This document shows positions 56,145 through 64,000 of a stretch of DNA of 64,000 nt, one piece after another. The DNA lies in assembly GCA_046351215.1 (NCBI GenBank), contig JAXLYX010000008.1:1-64000 (forward strand), given 5' to 3'. Numbering within the stretch: the stretch's first letter is position 1; each line of letters begins with the position of its first letter. The position numbers and the translations under genes are program-made. This stretch comes from JAXLYX01 sp046351215. Its GTDB lineage: Bacteria; Myxococcota_A; Polyangia; Polyangiales; Houyiibacteriaceae. The notes under the pieces are model-generated. The model was not told where the DNA came from and ran no database searches. It saw only the letters and a list, made by a program, of their open reading frames with translations.

Positions 56145-56181
56145 GCCCCCGGTGAGCACGCCTCGCCGGGGGCTTTCGTTT
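56145..56181 (+). terminator. Rho-independent-type terminator
   Basis: GCCCCCGG, a 13-base loop, CCGGGGGC, then TTTCGTTT. It starts 21 bases after the stop of the giant surface protein gene. Confidence 0.8.
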
Positions 56182-56269
56182 CGCGCGTGGTTCCGAGCCG
56201 GCTCTCGCGCCCGACGCGTACGCCGTCCGGTGCATTGATCTCCCGCTCGTGGGATGAGACACATCGACC

Positions 56270-57187
56270 ATGAATGAAGCGTCGAGTGGCTCTCTTTCCT
56301 TCTACGTCTCGTCCGGCCGCGCACCGGCGCGGGGCATCGCGCTCGGGGTCCTCGCCGGCCTCGCCGGCGGGACGTTGCTCGCGTGGGCGTACTCGTACCT
56401 GCTCGTGTACCTGCCGATCGCGGGCTACGTGACCTTCCTCATCGCCGCCGGCTTCGGCGGCTTGGTCGGTGCGCTCACGGGCTTCGTCCTGCGGTTCGGT
56501 CGGGTGCGCAACGCGGCGATCGGCGCGCTCGTCGGTCTCGTCGTCGCGTTGATGGTCGAGTACGTCGCATGGGCCGTCTGGGTCCACGCCACGCTCGCGC
56601 GCGCCGATGTGGAGAGCAGCACGCTCGGCTTCCTCGTCTCCCCTCCGCTCCTCTGGAACGTCGTGCACGAGATCAACCGGGTCGGTGCGTGGAGCCTCCG
56701 CGGCGCGACGCCGACGGGGACGGTGCTCTGGGTGCTCTGGTCGATCGAGCTGCTCCTGATCACGGGGGCCGCCACCGCCGTCGCCGGAGGTCTGCTGACG
56801 GATCCGTTCTGCGAGCGATGCGAAGCCTGGGCGACGTCGAGCCGTGGTCTGCTCACGACGGCGGACTCGTCGATCGACGAGGTCCGGAGACACCTCGAGC
56901 AGCATTCCCTCGCGGAGCTCGGCTCGCTCGGACCCGCGACCGCCGACGCCCCTCGCTACCTCCGCTACGACGTCCACAGCTGCGCGTCGTGCGACACCCT
57001 CCATGCGCTCGACGTCGTGCAGGTCGCCCGCAAGGTCGAGAACGGCAAGGTCGAGGAGAGCGAAGAGACTCCGCTCCGCGGCGTGCTCGTCACGTCGACG
57101 GATGTCGCGGCGCTCCGCGCGCTGGCCTCGCGCGTCGAGCAGGGTGCGGCGCTCGAGCCGGAGCCTCGGTCGACCGAAGGTGCGTGA
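56270..57187 (+). CDS. Membrane protein with a Cys-rich cytoplasmic tail
   Basis: 305 residues. Four hydrophobic segments (about 20-175) are followed by a soluble domain with two CxxC pairs (PFCERCEAW and HSCASCDTL), likely one zinc site. No family recognised. Co-directional with the next gene. Confidence 0.65.
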   Translation: MNEASSGSLSFYVSSGRAPARGIALGVLAGLAGGTLLAWAYSYLLVYLPIAGYVTFLIAAGFGGLVGALTGFVLRFGRVRNAAIGALVGLVVALMVEYVAWAVWVHATLARADVESSTLGFLVSPPLLWNVVHEINRVGAWSLRGATPTGTVLWVLWSIELLLITGAATAVAGGLLTDPFCERCEAWATSSRGLLTTADSSIDEVRRHLEQHSLAELGSLGPATADAPRYLRYDVHSCASCDTLHALDVVQVARKVENGKVEESEETPLRGVLVTSTDVAALRALASRVEQGAALEPEPRSTEGA

Positions 57188-57254
57188 GGGCGGGGCGCTC
57201 GCCGTCTCCCGACGCCCCCTGGCGAACCGGCCCCCGAAGTGCCATGGCTCCGGG

Positions 57255-57770
57255 GTGAGCGAAACCTCCTATCCCGTGTTCGTCCTCGTCCAGCGTCCCG
57301 ACGGCTCGAAGGAGCAGGTCCGCGTCGGCACCGCGGTGCGCGCCGGCGAGGGCTTCCGCCTGAGCCTCGGCGAGCTCTCCATCGGCGCGACCCCGGATCG
57401 TCCGGCCGCGAGCGCGCCCGCGCCCGCGCCCGCGCGCCGCGCCTCCGGACCCTCGTCGGCCGACGGCATGGTGTTCCCCCCGTACGGGCGCAGCAAAGGC
57501 GCGCCGATCGTCGGCGCCTCGATCCAGGACCTCGAGTTCTACATCCAGGGCAGCCGCCGCTCGCTCGACGATCCGTCGAAGGCGCGCTTCCACGAGAAGG
57601 AGCGCGTGCTGCTCGCCGCGATGGAGGCCGAGCTCGCGCGTCAGAAGGGCGGCGGCGGCGGCGGCGGCGGCGGCGACCGTCGCGGCGGCGGCGCTCCCGA
57701 GCGTCCCCGCGACGACTTCGACGAGTTCGACGGTCCGCCGCCGTTCACGGACGACGACATCCCGTTCTGA
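57255..57770 (+). CDS. Hypothetical protein ending in an SSB-like acidic tip
   Basis: 171 residues from GTG 57255. The N-terminal 45 residues are a small beta-like domain (YPVFVLVQRPDGSKEQVRVG). A Pro/Ala linker leads to a conserved module (VFPPYGRSKGAPIVGASIQD, YYQG-like DLEFYIQGSRRSL, KARFHEKERVLLAAMEAELA), reminiscent of the DUF3820-like repair-protein module, then a poly-Gly run and the end FTDDDIPF. That tip matches the C-terminus of bacterial SSB (DDDIPF), which docks repair and replication enzymes. There is no OB fold, so it may bind SSB partners without binding ssDNA. Function unknown. Confidence 0.7.
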   Translation: MSETSYPVFVLVQRPDGSKEQVRVGTAVRAGEGFRLSLGELSIGATPDRPAASAPAPAPARRASGPSSADGMVFPPYGRSKGAPIVGASIQDLEFYIQGSRRSLDDPSKARFHEKERVLLAAMEAELARQKGGGGGGGGGDRRGGGAPERPRDDFDEFDGPPPFTDDDIPF

Positions 57771-57788
57771 GGGATTCGGGCCCCCGCC

Positions 57789-58724
57789 TCACCGCCTCCC
57801 CCGTCCGCTCGGAGCGCCCGCGCCCCGCCCGCGCGCACGCGCGGCCTCCGCCTGGCTCATCGCCTCGAGGAAGCGCGTGACCTTGGCCGGGCGGAAGCGA
57901 GCCGATGGGAGCACGGCGTGGATGCCGCCGCTCCGGAGCGCCCACTCGGGGAGCAATCGCACGAGCCGACCGGCCGCGAGATCCGCGTCGACCACGTAGT
58001 CCGGAAGCACCGAGATGCCCGCGCCCGCGAGGACGGCCGCGTGGGCGGCGGGTGTGGTGTCCACCCAGAGACGCGGGCGTAGACGCACGCTGCGCGAGCC
58101 GTGCTTCGGATGCGTGAAGCGGAAGTGGTCCGGCTCCGAGAGCGAGTGGTTCGCGACGAAGGGCAGGGCCGCGAGGTCGGCGGGCTCCCGGAGCCGAGCG
58201 AGCTCGGGTGAACCGACCACGCACTGCTCCATGGCGCCGATCCGCCGGACGACGTGGCTCGAGTCGCGCAGCCATCCGACGCGGATCGCGACGTCGACGG
58301 TCTGCACGTCGACCATGCGATCGCCGAGCGAGAGCTCGACGGTGCACCCCGGATGAGCCCGCAGGAAGGCCGCCACGACCGGCACCACCACCGTCGCGCC
58401 ATAGTCGAGCGGGGCCGTGAGGCGCAGCGTGCCGCTCGGCTCCGCGGTCCCTTGCGCGAGCTCGTCGAAGGCCTCGGCCGACTCCTTCAGGATCACGACG
58501 CAGCGGGCGTGGAGCGCCTTCCCGGCCTCGGTGGCGGTGACCCTGCGCGTGGTGCGGAGGAGGAGCGTCGCCCCCACCTCCTTCTCGAGGCGCGTGATCT
58601 GCTGGCTCACCACGGACTTCGTGACGCCGAGACGTTCGGCCGCGAGCGTGAAGGAGCCCGCGTCGACGACGGCGGCGAAGTAGACGAGTCGGTTGAGATC
58701 GAGGGATTCGCGCAGCGTGGCCAT
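57789..58724 (-). CDS. LysR-family transcriptional regulator
   Basis: 311 residues. HTH segment (GSFTLAAERLGVTKSVVSQQ) and LysR-type effector domain with the CRG-like branch of regulators (RVTATEAGKALHARC). Divergent from the MBL-fold gene at 58817; the intergenic region holds a palindrome, so it likely regulates the MBL/SnoaL operon. Confidence 0.92.
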   Translation of the reverse strand: MATLRESLDLNRLVYFAAVVDAGSFTLAAERLGVTKSVVSQQITRLEKEVGATLLLRTTRRVTATEAGKALHARCVVILKESAEAFDELAQGTAEPSGTLRLTAPLDYGATVVVPVVAAFLRAHPGCTVELSLGDRMVDVQTVDVAIRVGWLRDSSHVVRRIGAMEQCVVGSPELARLREPADLAALPFVANHSLSEPDHFRFTHPKHGSRSVRLRPRLWVDTTPAAHAAVLAGAGISVLPDYVVDADLAAGRLVRLLPEWALRSGGIHAVLPSARFRPAKVTRFLEAMSQAEAARARGRGAGAPSGRGRR

Positions 58725-58736
58725 CGTTCGCTCCGA

Positions 58737-58751
58737 GAATACAGTCTATTC
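58737..58751. promoter_or_regulatory. Palindrome in the LysR/MBL intergenic region
   Basis: GAATA, 5 bases, TATTC, with partial extension on both sides (TCCGA...TCGGA). It fits the T-N11-A type site of LysR proteins and lies between the divergent starts at 58724 and 58817. Confidence 0.5.
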
Positions 58752-58816
58752 GGATTCGTCGTCTTCCGAGAACGGCCTGCGGTCGCTACTCATGGATCCA
58801 ACGAGGAGAACGGACC

Positions 58817-59626
58817 ATGACGATCACCCTTCAGCACTTCCCCGCGGGCGAGCACGGATTCCATCGCGCGCCCGTCCTCCTGACCGGCGCGAGCGAGGCC
58901 ATCCTCGTCGACGGCGGCTTCACGCTCGGCGACGGGCGCCGCGTCGCCGAGGCCATCCGCGCCACCGGCAAGCGGCTCACGACCATCTACGTCAGCCAGA
59001 GCGACCCCGATTACTACTTCTCGCTCGGTCCCGTCCGCGAGGCGTTCCCCGAGGCCCGCGTGATCGCCGCCGAGGCCACGGTCGCCGCCATCCGGAACAA
59101 CGTGCAGAAGAAGCTCGAGGTCTGGGGACCCAAGCTCGGGGAGAACGGTCCCCAGTCGCTCGCGGACGTCGTGATCCCGGAGGCGTCCGACGTGCGCACG
59201 CTCCTGCTCGACGGCGAGGAGCTCCAGATCGTCGACGCGGAGGGCCACGCGAATCGTCGCTACCTCTGGGCGCCCTCGCTGCGCGCGGTCTTCGGCGGCG
59301 TGCTGGTGTTCTCGGGCGTGCACGTGTGGATCGCGGACACGTCCACGCCCGAGGCGCGGAAGGCGTGGATCGCGAACCTCGACGCGCTCGCGGCGCGCGA
59401 GCCCAGGGCCGTCGTCCCGGGACACATGCAGGAGGGCGCCGCCACGGACGCCTCCGCCATCGCCTACACGCGCGAGTACCTCGTGCGCTTCGAGGAGGAG
59501 CTCGCGAAGGCCGCGGACAGCGCGGAGCTCGTCGCGGCGATGAAGCGTCACTATCCCGACGCTGGCATGGGCATCGCCCTCGACATCGGCGCCAAGGTCG
59601 CGAAGGGGGAGATGAAGTGGGGATGA
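58817..59626 (+). CDS. MBL-fold protein lacking the usual HxHxDH motif
   Basis: 269 residues; good GAGGAG ribosome-binding site. Clear MBL-fold framework (AILVDGGFTLGDG; later VVPGHM; FSGVHVWIADTS). At the metal site, where the family has THxHxDH, it reads SQSDPDYYFS. With most metal ligands gone, it is probably not a normal zinc hydrolase. Start overlap with SnoaL-like gene downstream (ATGA). Confidence 0.82.
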   Translation: MTITLQHFPAGEHGFHRAPVLLTGASEAILVDGGFTLGDGRRVAEAIRATGKRLTTIYVSQSDPDYYFSLGPVREAFPEARVIAAEATVAAIRNNVQKKLEVWGPKLGENGPQSLADVVIPEASDVRTLLLDGEELQIVDAEGHANRRYLWAPSLRAVFGGVLVFSGVHVWIADTSTPEARKAWIANLDALAAREPRAVVPGHMQEGAATDASAIAYTREYLVRFEEELAKAADSAELVAAMKRHYPDAGMGIALDIGAKVAKGEMKWG

Positions 59627-60030
59627 CGGACTCCCACGCATCGCCCGCCGACGTGGTGCGCCGTCAGTACCTCGCCTCGGCGCGAGGCGACTTCTCGGCG
59701 CTCCGCGCGACCCTGGCTCCCGACGTCGAGTGGACGGAGATGGCGGGCTTCCCGCTCGCCGGAACCTACCGGACGCCCGAAGGCGTCACGACGCACGTCA
59801 TGGAAGCGCTCGGTCGCGAGTGGGACGAGTGGATCGCGCACGACGACCGCTACGTCGTCGACGGCGAGGACGTGGTCGTGCTCGCTCGCTACACGGCGCG
59901 CCACAAGCGCACGGGCAAGTCGCTCGCGGTGCGGGTCGCGCACCACTTCGTCGTGCGAGGAGGCCTGATCGCGCGCTTCGAGCAGTTCGTCGACACGGCG
60001 CTCGTGCGGGAGGCGATGAGCACCCCGTGA
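59623..60030 (+). CDS. SnoaL-like NTF2-fold protein
   Basis: 135 residues; start overlaps the MBL gene stop (ATGA). NTF2/SnoaL features: RRQYLASARGDFSALRATLA, WTEMAGFPLAGTYRTPEGV, then VRVAHHFVVRGGLIARFEQF. May bind or isomerise a small molecule, probably acting on the same compound as the MBL-fold protein. Confidence 0.82.
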   Translation: MTDSHASPADVVRRQYLASARGDFSALRATLAPDVEWTEMAGFPLAGTYRTPEGVTTHVMEALGREWDEWIAHDDRYVVDGEDVVVLARYTARHKRTGKSLAVRVAHHFVVRGGLIARFEQFVDTALVREAMSTP

Positions 60031-60088
60031 GCGCGCGCCGTGCTCAGAACCCGAGCGTCGTGAACGGCTGGCAGCGGACCGGCGGCGC

Positions 60089-60256
60089 GTGCTCGGGATC
60101 TCGCTCTGGACCCAGGTACGGAAGCTGACCGACATCGCGCACGAGGTCGGCTTCCACGATCTCTCGCACGTCGACCGGGCGTTCAAGGAGATGTTCGGTC
60201 TCAACCCCTCGTCGTCGATCCGTCCGGACGACGTGCGTCTCGTCCGCTGTTCGTGA
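60089..60256 (+). pseudogene. AraC-family regulator remnant (C-terminal HTH)
   Basis: The strand reads RKLTDIAHEVGFHDLSHVDR and AFKEMFGLNPSS, the second HTH of an AraC-type regulator. The first HTH and the rest are gone; the frame is closed by TGA at 60017 and there is only a GTG at 60089. Follows the SnoaL-like gene in the same direction. Confidence 0.75.
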
Positions 60257-60518
60257 GGCGCCCGTGATCGCGGACGGCCTCCGCCGCGTGATCGACGGCC
60301 GCGAGGATCGCACGTGCGTGGTCGAGGAAGACGCGACCCGACGGGAGCAACGCCATGCCGCGCGACGTCCGCGAGAAGAGCGGCGTGCCGAGCTCGTCCT
60401 CGAGCGCGCGGATCTGACGGCTGATCGCCGGCTGGGCGACGTGGAGCCGCTGGGCCGCACGACCCACGTTCGCCTCCTCGGCGACGGTCACGAAGTAGCG
60501 GATCTGCGAGAGGCTCAC
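60201..60518 (-). pseudogene. LysR-family regulator remnant (N-terminal HTH)
   Basis: GTG 60518; HTH segment (ANVGRAAQRLHVAQPAISRQ) and linker helix (SGRVFLDHARAILAAVDHAA) of a LysR protein. The effector domain is missing: from about 60258 the frame reads antisense through the AraC remnant to a stop at 60201. Confidence 0.82.
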
Positions 60519-60625
60519 GCCGCGAGTGTGGCATCCGCGCGTCCGGGCGGGCAAGCGGAGGCCGCGCTCGGCGCCAGATCGAATCGGCATTGGACCGCCC
60601 GGAACGACGGGCGCACAAGGGCTCG

Positions 60626-61420
60626 ATGGCGATCGAGATCCTGAGCCCCTGGCAGATCGAGCGCATGCGACGCGCCGGACGAGCGGCCGCCGAGACGCTG
60701 GCCTTCGTCGGCTCGCGTCTGCGGCCCGGCATGTCGACCGCCGAGATCGATCGCCTGGTCCGCGAGGACACCGCGCGGCGCGGGGGACGGCCGAGTCAGC
60801 TCGGGTACCAGGGCTTCCCCGCGGCCGTCTGCACGAGCCGCAACGAGGTGGTGTGCCACGGGATCCCGAGCCCGCGCGAGCTCCTGCGGGACGGCGACAT
60901 CCTCAACGTCGACGTCACGACCGAGCTCGACGGCTACCACGGCGACACGAGCGCGACGTTCCTGATCGGGGAGGTGAGCCCCGACGCCCGGCGCCTCGTC
61001 GACATCGCCCGCCGCTGTCGCGATGCCGGCATCTCCGTCATCCGCGAGGGCGCCCGGCTCGGGGACATCGGCGCGGCGATCGAGGAGCTCGCCCGGAGCG
61101 AAGGCGTGGGCGTCGTCACCGAGCTCGGGGGACACGGGATCGGACGCACCATGCACGCTTCCCCACACGTGCCCCACGTCGGCCGGCGCGGCGCGGGGAT
61201 CCGATTGAAGGCCGGCATGGCGATCACCGTGGAGCCGATGGTGAACCTCGGCGGCGCGGCCACCCGCACGCTCGACGACGGCTGGACGATCGTCACGCGC
61301 GACGGGAGCCTGTCGGCCCAGTGGGAGCACACCGTCCTCGTCACGCGCGACGGCTTCGAGCTCACCACCGAGCTCGCCGGGGACGCCCCCCCTCCTGTCG
61401 CGACTCGTACGCGCTTGTAA
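60626..61420 (+). CDS. map: Methionine aminopeptidase, type I
   Basis: 264 residues. All metal ligands and the His are present: H78 (VCHGIP), D96, D107 (GDTSAT), H170 (GGHGIGR), E203 (VEPMV), E234 (QWEHTV), each one position before the E. coli numbering. It removes the initiator Met from new proteins. The start at 60626 follows AAGG. Not next to ribosomal genes, so possibly a second copy in the genome. Confidence 0.95.
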   Translation: MAIEILSPWQIERMRRAGRAAAETLAFVGSRLRPGMSTAEIDRLVREDTARRGGRPSQLGYQGFPAAVCTSRNEVVCHGIPSPRELLRDGDILNVDVTTELDGYHGDTSATFLIGEVSPDARRLVDIARRCRDAGISVIREGARLGDIGAAIEELARSEGVGVVTELGGHGIGRTMHASPHVPHVGRRGAGIRLKAGMAITVEPMVNLGGAATRTLDDGWTIVTRDGSLSAQWEHTVLVTRDGFELTTELAGDAPPPVATRTRL

Positions 61421-61515
61421 AACATTGTCATCGCCGCGGTTCGCGCCGCCTCGCTGGGTTGCGGGCATCGATCGGGCGGTGACAGAGTCCCACGGTCCTC
61501 CCCCCGAGACGCCGC

Positions 61516-62709
61516 ATGGACCTCGACCTCCCCTCGCTCCTCGTCTCCGGCGCAGCGCTCTCGAGCTGCCTGTGCGTGATCGCGACGCTCTGCGCCTGGC
61601 TCACGGTCCGCCGTCGCGGCGCGCTCGAGCTGCGCGAGGGCCTGCCGCCGCTCTCCCTGATCAAGCCCGTGAAGGGCCTCGAAGAGGATCTCGAGCGCTG
61701 CCTGCGCAGCTTCTACGACCAGGACTACGACGGCCCGCGCCAGGTCGTCTTCGCCGCCGCCGACCGCGACGATCCCGCGCTCGCGCTCGCCCGCCGCGTG
61801 GCGAGCGACTTCCCGCACGTCGAGACGCGCTTCGTGATCAGCGATCCGGACTACGGGTACAACCCCAAGGTCTCGAACATGGTCGGCGCGCTCGCGGCCA
61901 CGGCGCACGATCTCGTCCTGCAGTCGGACGCCAACGTCTGGGTGCCGCGCGACTACCTCCGCCGCATCGTCAGCGAGCTCGAGCAGGAGAACGCGTCGGT
62001 GCTGAGCAGCCTGGTCTCGGGCACGGGCGAGGTGACGCACGGCGCGGCGCTCGAGAACCTGCAGCTCAGCGCGTTCGTCGCGCCGGCCTGCTGCTTCGCG
62101 CTCGAGACCGCCGGCATCCCCTGCGTGATCGGCAAGTCGATCCTCTTCCGCAAGAGCGAGCTGCTCGAGCACGGCGGCTTCGAGCCCTACAAGGACGCGC
62201 TCGCCGAGGACTTCCTGCTCGGTCGCACCTTCGCGGAGGCCGGCAAGAAGGTCGTGCTGAGCGCGACGCCCGTCTACAACCTCAACGTGAACGCCACGTT
62301 CCAGCGCTTCTTCGAGCGGCACTCGCGCTGGCTGATGATGCGGGCCGTGATCCACACGCCGGCCTTCCTCGCGGACCTCTTCGAGTCGCCGACCCCGCTG
62401 CTCGTGCTCGCCCTCCTGGCCTCCGGCTTCGAGCCGCGCATCGCGGGGCTGCTCGTGCTCGCCGTGGTCGCCAAGGCCGCGCTCGACGCCCTCAGCATCC
62501 GGCTCGTGCGCGGTCACTCGATGGCGCTCCGGCATCTCGTGGTCTCGCCGCTGCGCGACCTCTTCATCTTCGGGATCTGGTTCTACGCCGCGTTCGCGCG
62601 CACCGTGACCTGGCGCGGCGTCCGGCTGCGCATGGGCCAGGACTCGACGCTCTCCCCGTGGGAGCCGAACGTCGCCGAGAAGCTGCTGCGGCGCCTCGTC
62701 GGGGCGTGA
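61516..62709 (+). CDS. GT21-type glycosyltransferase (ceramide glucosyltransferase/HpnI-like)
   Basis: 397 residues. N-terminal membrane segment; GT-A domain with VFAAADRDDPAL, D138 in QSDANVW, D232 in AEDFLLGR and RHSRW at 268-272, matching the D1,D2,D3,(Q/R)xxRW pattern of family GT21; two or three C-terminal membrane segments. Members glucosylate ceramide or act on hopanoid sugars (HpnI). Myxobacteria make sphingolipids, so a ceramide acceptor is plausible. Confidence 0.88.
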   Translation: MDLDLPSLLVSGAALSSCLCVIATLCAWLTVRRRGALELREGLPPLSLIKPVKGLEEDLERCLRSFYDQDYDGPRQVVFAAADRDDPALALARRVASDFPHVETRFVISDPDYGYNPKVSNMVGALAATAHDLVLQSDANVWVPRDYLRRIVSELEQENASVLSSLVSGTGEVTHGAALENLQLSAFVAPACCFALETAGIPCVIGKSILFRKSELLEHGGFEPYKDALAEDFLLGRTFAEAGKKVVLSATPVYNLNVNATFQRFFERHSRWLMMRAVIHTPAFLADLFESPTPLLVLALLASGFEPRIAGLLVLAVVAKAALDALSIRLVRGHSMALRHLVVSPLRDLFIFGIWFYAAFARTVTWRGVRLRMGQDSTLSPWEPNVAEKLLRRLVGA

Positions 62710-62804
62710 ACGCGTAGCCCGAGCGACCGCGCGCCCCGGCCCGGGATACACTCCCCGCGGTCGTACGGTCGGTCCGCACGCGCGGCCGGCGACGGGAGGG
62801 ACGG

Positions 62805-63437
62805 ATGAGGGAGCGAGGGGGATCCGAGCCGAACGAGCTCGTCCGCGACCTCACGCGAGCGCTCGCGCGCTTCGCGAAGATCGAGCCCGAGCACCTCGCC
62901 CCGTCGACCGTCGAGCTCTTCGCCCGCTACGTGCGCCGCGTCCGCTACGCGCCGGGCGAGACCATCTTCCGCGAGCACGAGGTCTGCCGGGACATCGTCA
63001 TCCTCGCGTCCGGCCTCGTGCGTGCGTTCTACGTCCACGAGGCGCGCGAGGTGAACCTCCGCTTCCTCTGCTCGCCGTCCATCGCGACCGCCATGGCGAG
63101 CCTCGTGACCGGGGCGCCGGCGGAGGAGACCGTCGCGGCGGTGACGGAGGTGACGGGTTTCCGCGCGCGGTGGCTCGACTTCGAGGAGGCGAACCCGGGC
63201 CTCGCGATCGAACGGATGCGACGCACGCTCGCCGAGGCCCACTACCTCTCGATGGAGCGACGCCTGCGCATGCTGCAGGGCAAGTCCGCGCGCGAACGCT
63301 ACGCCTACTTCCTCGCGCACATGGAGCCCGAGATCGTGCAGTCGATGCCCGGCTATCACGTCGCGTCGTACCTCGGGGTCACGCCGGAGTCCTTGAGCCG
63401 CGTCCGCGTCGCGCGGCGGTCCTCGCGTCGAGATTGA
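62805..63437 (+). CDS. Crp/Fnr-family regulator
   Basis: 210 residues. Cyclic-nucleotide-binding-like beta barrel (RYAPGETIFREHEVCRDIVI, LASGLVRAFYVHEAREVN), dimer helix and a short C-terminal HTH (YHVASYLGVTPESLSRVR). No Fnr cysteines or clear cNMP-pocket Arg, like many orphan Crp/Fnr members. It is followed by an Fnr/Dnr-like site. Confidence 0.88.
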   Translation: MRERGGSEPNELVRDLTRALARFAKIEPEHLAPSTVELFARYVRRVRYAPGETIFREHEVCRDIVILASGLVRAFYVHEAREVNLRFLCSPSIATAMASLVTGAPAEETVAAVTEVTGFRARWLDFEEANPGLAIERMRRTLAEAHYLSMERRLRMLQGKSARERYAYFLAHMEPEIVQSMPGYHVASYLGVTPESLSRVRVARRSSRRD

Positions 63438-63448
63438 CGGATGTCAAT
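63433..63448. promoter_or_regulatory. Fnr/Dnr-like palindrome over the Crp/Fnr stop codon
   Basis: ATTGAC, 4 bases, GTCAAT: perfect, matching the TTGAC-N4-GTCAA layout of Crp/Fnr-family sites. It sits at the end of the regulator gene and 34 bases before the GST-like gene, so the protein may control that gene. Confidence 0.65.
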
Positions 63449-63481
63449 GACGCGCGCGGTGACCGAGAGCATCGTCGGGGA

Positions 63482-64000
63482 ATGACGATCGAAGCCGCCG
63501 CGCCCCGCACACCCTCCTCGAACGAGCGTCCCGCGACGCCCGCACGAAGCACGTCGCCCGGACGTCGGGTCCTCCTCGGGGCCCACTACTCCCCGTGGAC
63601 GGAGCGGGCGCGCTGGGCGCTCGATCACCACGGCATCCACTACCGCTTCGAAGAGCACGTCCCGGTGCTCGGCGAGCCCGCGCTGCGTCTCCGGCTCGGT
63701 CGCGCGCATCGCGGGCACGCGACGGTGCCCGTGCTCTTCGACGGCGACCGCGTGGTGCCGGACTCGCTCGAGATCGTCCTCCACGCGGACCGGATCGGAG
63801 GCGGCGCCCCTCTCGTCGTCGATCCCGACGCGACGCGGCGCTTCTTCGCGCGGGTCGACCGCGGGCTCGTCGCCCTGCGGGGCCGCGTGCTCGCCTCGAT
63901 CCTCGACGATCCCGAGGCGCAGCGCGACTCGGTCGTCGGGGTCCCGAAGGCCTGGGCCGCGTGGATGCGTCCCGCGGTGCGCGCGAGCACGCGGTACATG
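63482..64000 (+). CDS. Glutathione S-transferase-like protein (partial, runs off the window)
   Basis: Starts MTIEAAAPRTPSSNERPATP; a thioredoxin-like N-terminal GST domain follows from about residue 29 (LLGAHYSPWTERARWALDHH, then HATVPVLFDGDRVVPDSLEI) with the cis-Pro of the VPVL segment and S in DSLEI, as in GSTs. The C-terminal helical domain begins and is cut by the window end. Probably regulated by the Crp/Fnr protein upstream. Confidence 0.8.
   Translation, partial: MTIEAAAPRTPSSNERPATPARSTSPGRRVLLGAHYSPWTERARWALDHHGIHYRFEEHVPVLGEPALRLRLGRAHRGHATVPVLFDGDRVVPDSLEIVLHADRIGGGAPLVVDPDATRRFFARVDRGLVALRGRVLASILDDPEAQRDSVVGVPKAWAAWMRPAVRASTRYM

Noticed and set aside
52227..56324. Very long open frame antisense to the thrombospondin-repeat protein
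   Set aside because: It mirrors the repeats of the sense gene in a GC-rich sequence, has low-complexity Val/Arg repeats, no start signals and no domains. The sense strand has signal peptide, calcium-binding repeats and a sorting tail.
60027..60256. GTG at 60027 overlapping the SnoaL-like stop as a coupled start for the AraC fragment
   Set aside because: It is not in the frame of the HTH sequence, and the HTH frame is closed by TGA at 60017. The fragment is a remnant.
1..64000. tRNA or rRNA genes
   Set aside because: No cloverleaf with a GTTCGAATC-type arm or rRNA core sequence was recognised on either strand by reading.

Overview
The window is about 64 kb of very GC-rich DNA with short intergenic gaps and strong G/C bias at third codon positions. 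Several secreted proteins end in a Cys, a hydrophobic stretch and an Arg cluster, the MYXO-CTERM sorting signal (genes at 4527-6698, 25471-26034 and 52272-56123). Many lipoproteins and outer-membrane-type proteins carry Gly/Ser/Asp-rich linkers. Together these point to a myxobacterium, probably of the Sandaracinaceae/Polyangiales type; the family-level placement is inference. No rRNA, tRNA or CRISPR array was seen.

Layout. 0-9 kb: CoA-binding membrane protein, a WS/DGAT acyltransferase, a molybdopterin oxidoreductase (frameshifted here), a VWA lipoprotein with MYXO-CTERM, an ADP-ribosylglycohydrolase and a transglutaminase-like protein. 9-17 kb: small lipoproteins (one with a CAG-encoded polyglutamine tail), a DUF1566 lipoprotein, membrane and envelope proteins, a secreted lipase with three ricin-type lectin domains, and an OmpR-type response regulator. 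17.6-23.9 kb: a translationally coupled pair, an M48-like metallopeptidase and a 1689-residue kinase-like/SF1 helicase/REase-like fusion. This is the best candidate for an undescribed system; it resembles the helicase half of Mokosh defence with an unusual partner. 24-34 kb: membrane proteins, an extensin-like protein, two tandem paralogous lipoproteins, a three-gene envelope operon, an RDD-like protein and an outer-membrane protein. 34.2-35.8 kb: a Baeyer-Villiger-type monooxygenase behind a clear promoter and a perfect palindromic operator.

36-47 kb is a disturbed, mobile region. An IS3 remnant lies beside a full IS3-family element that truncates a MORC-like GHKL ATPase with duplicated SAP-like modules. 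A second IS3-family element splits an alpha/beta hydrolase gene, leaving a 7-bp target duplication. An Rpn-type nuclease lies between them and a SUKH-domain protein just beyond.

48-64 kb holds regulator/enzyme pairs: LysR with a SnoaL-like protein, LuxR with a VOC protein, and LysR with an MBL-fold and a SnoaL-like protein. It also holds a giant thrombospondin-type-3 repeat surface protein, a protein ending in an SSB-like acidic tip, a tail-to-tail pair of truncated AraC/LysR remnants, methionine aminopeptidase, a GT21-type glycosyltransferase, a Crp/Fnr regulator with an Fnr/Dnr-like box over its stop codon, and the start of a glutathione S-transferase-like gene.

Five genes carry single or dinucleotide indels, mostly in G or C runs, with good coding sequence continuing in the shifted frame. 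These may be sequence errors rather than true pseudogenes.
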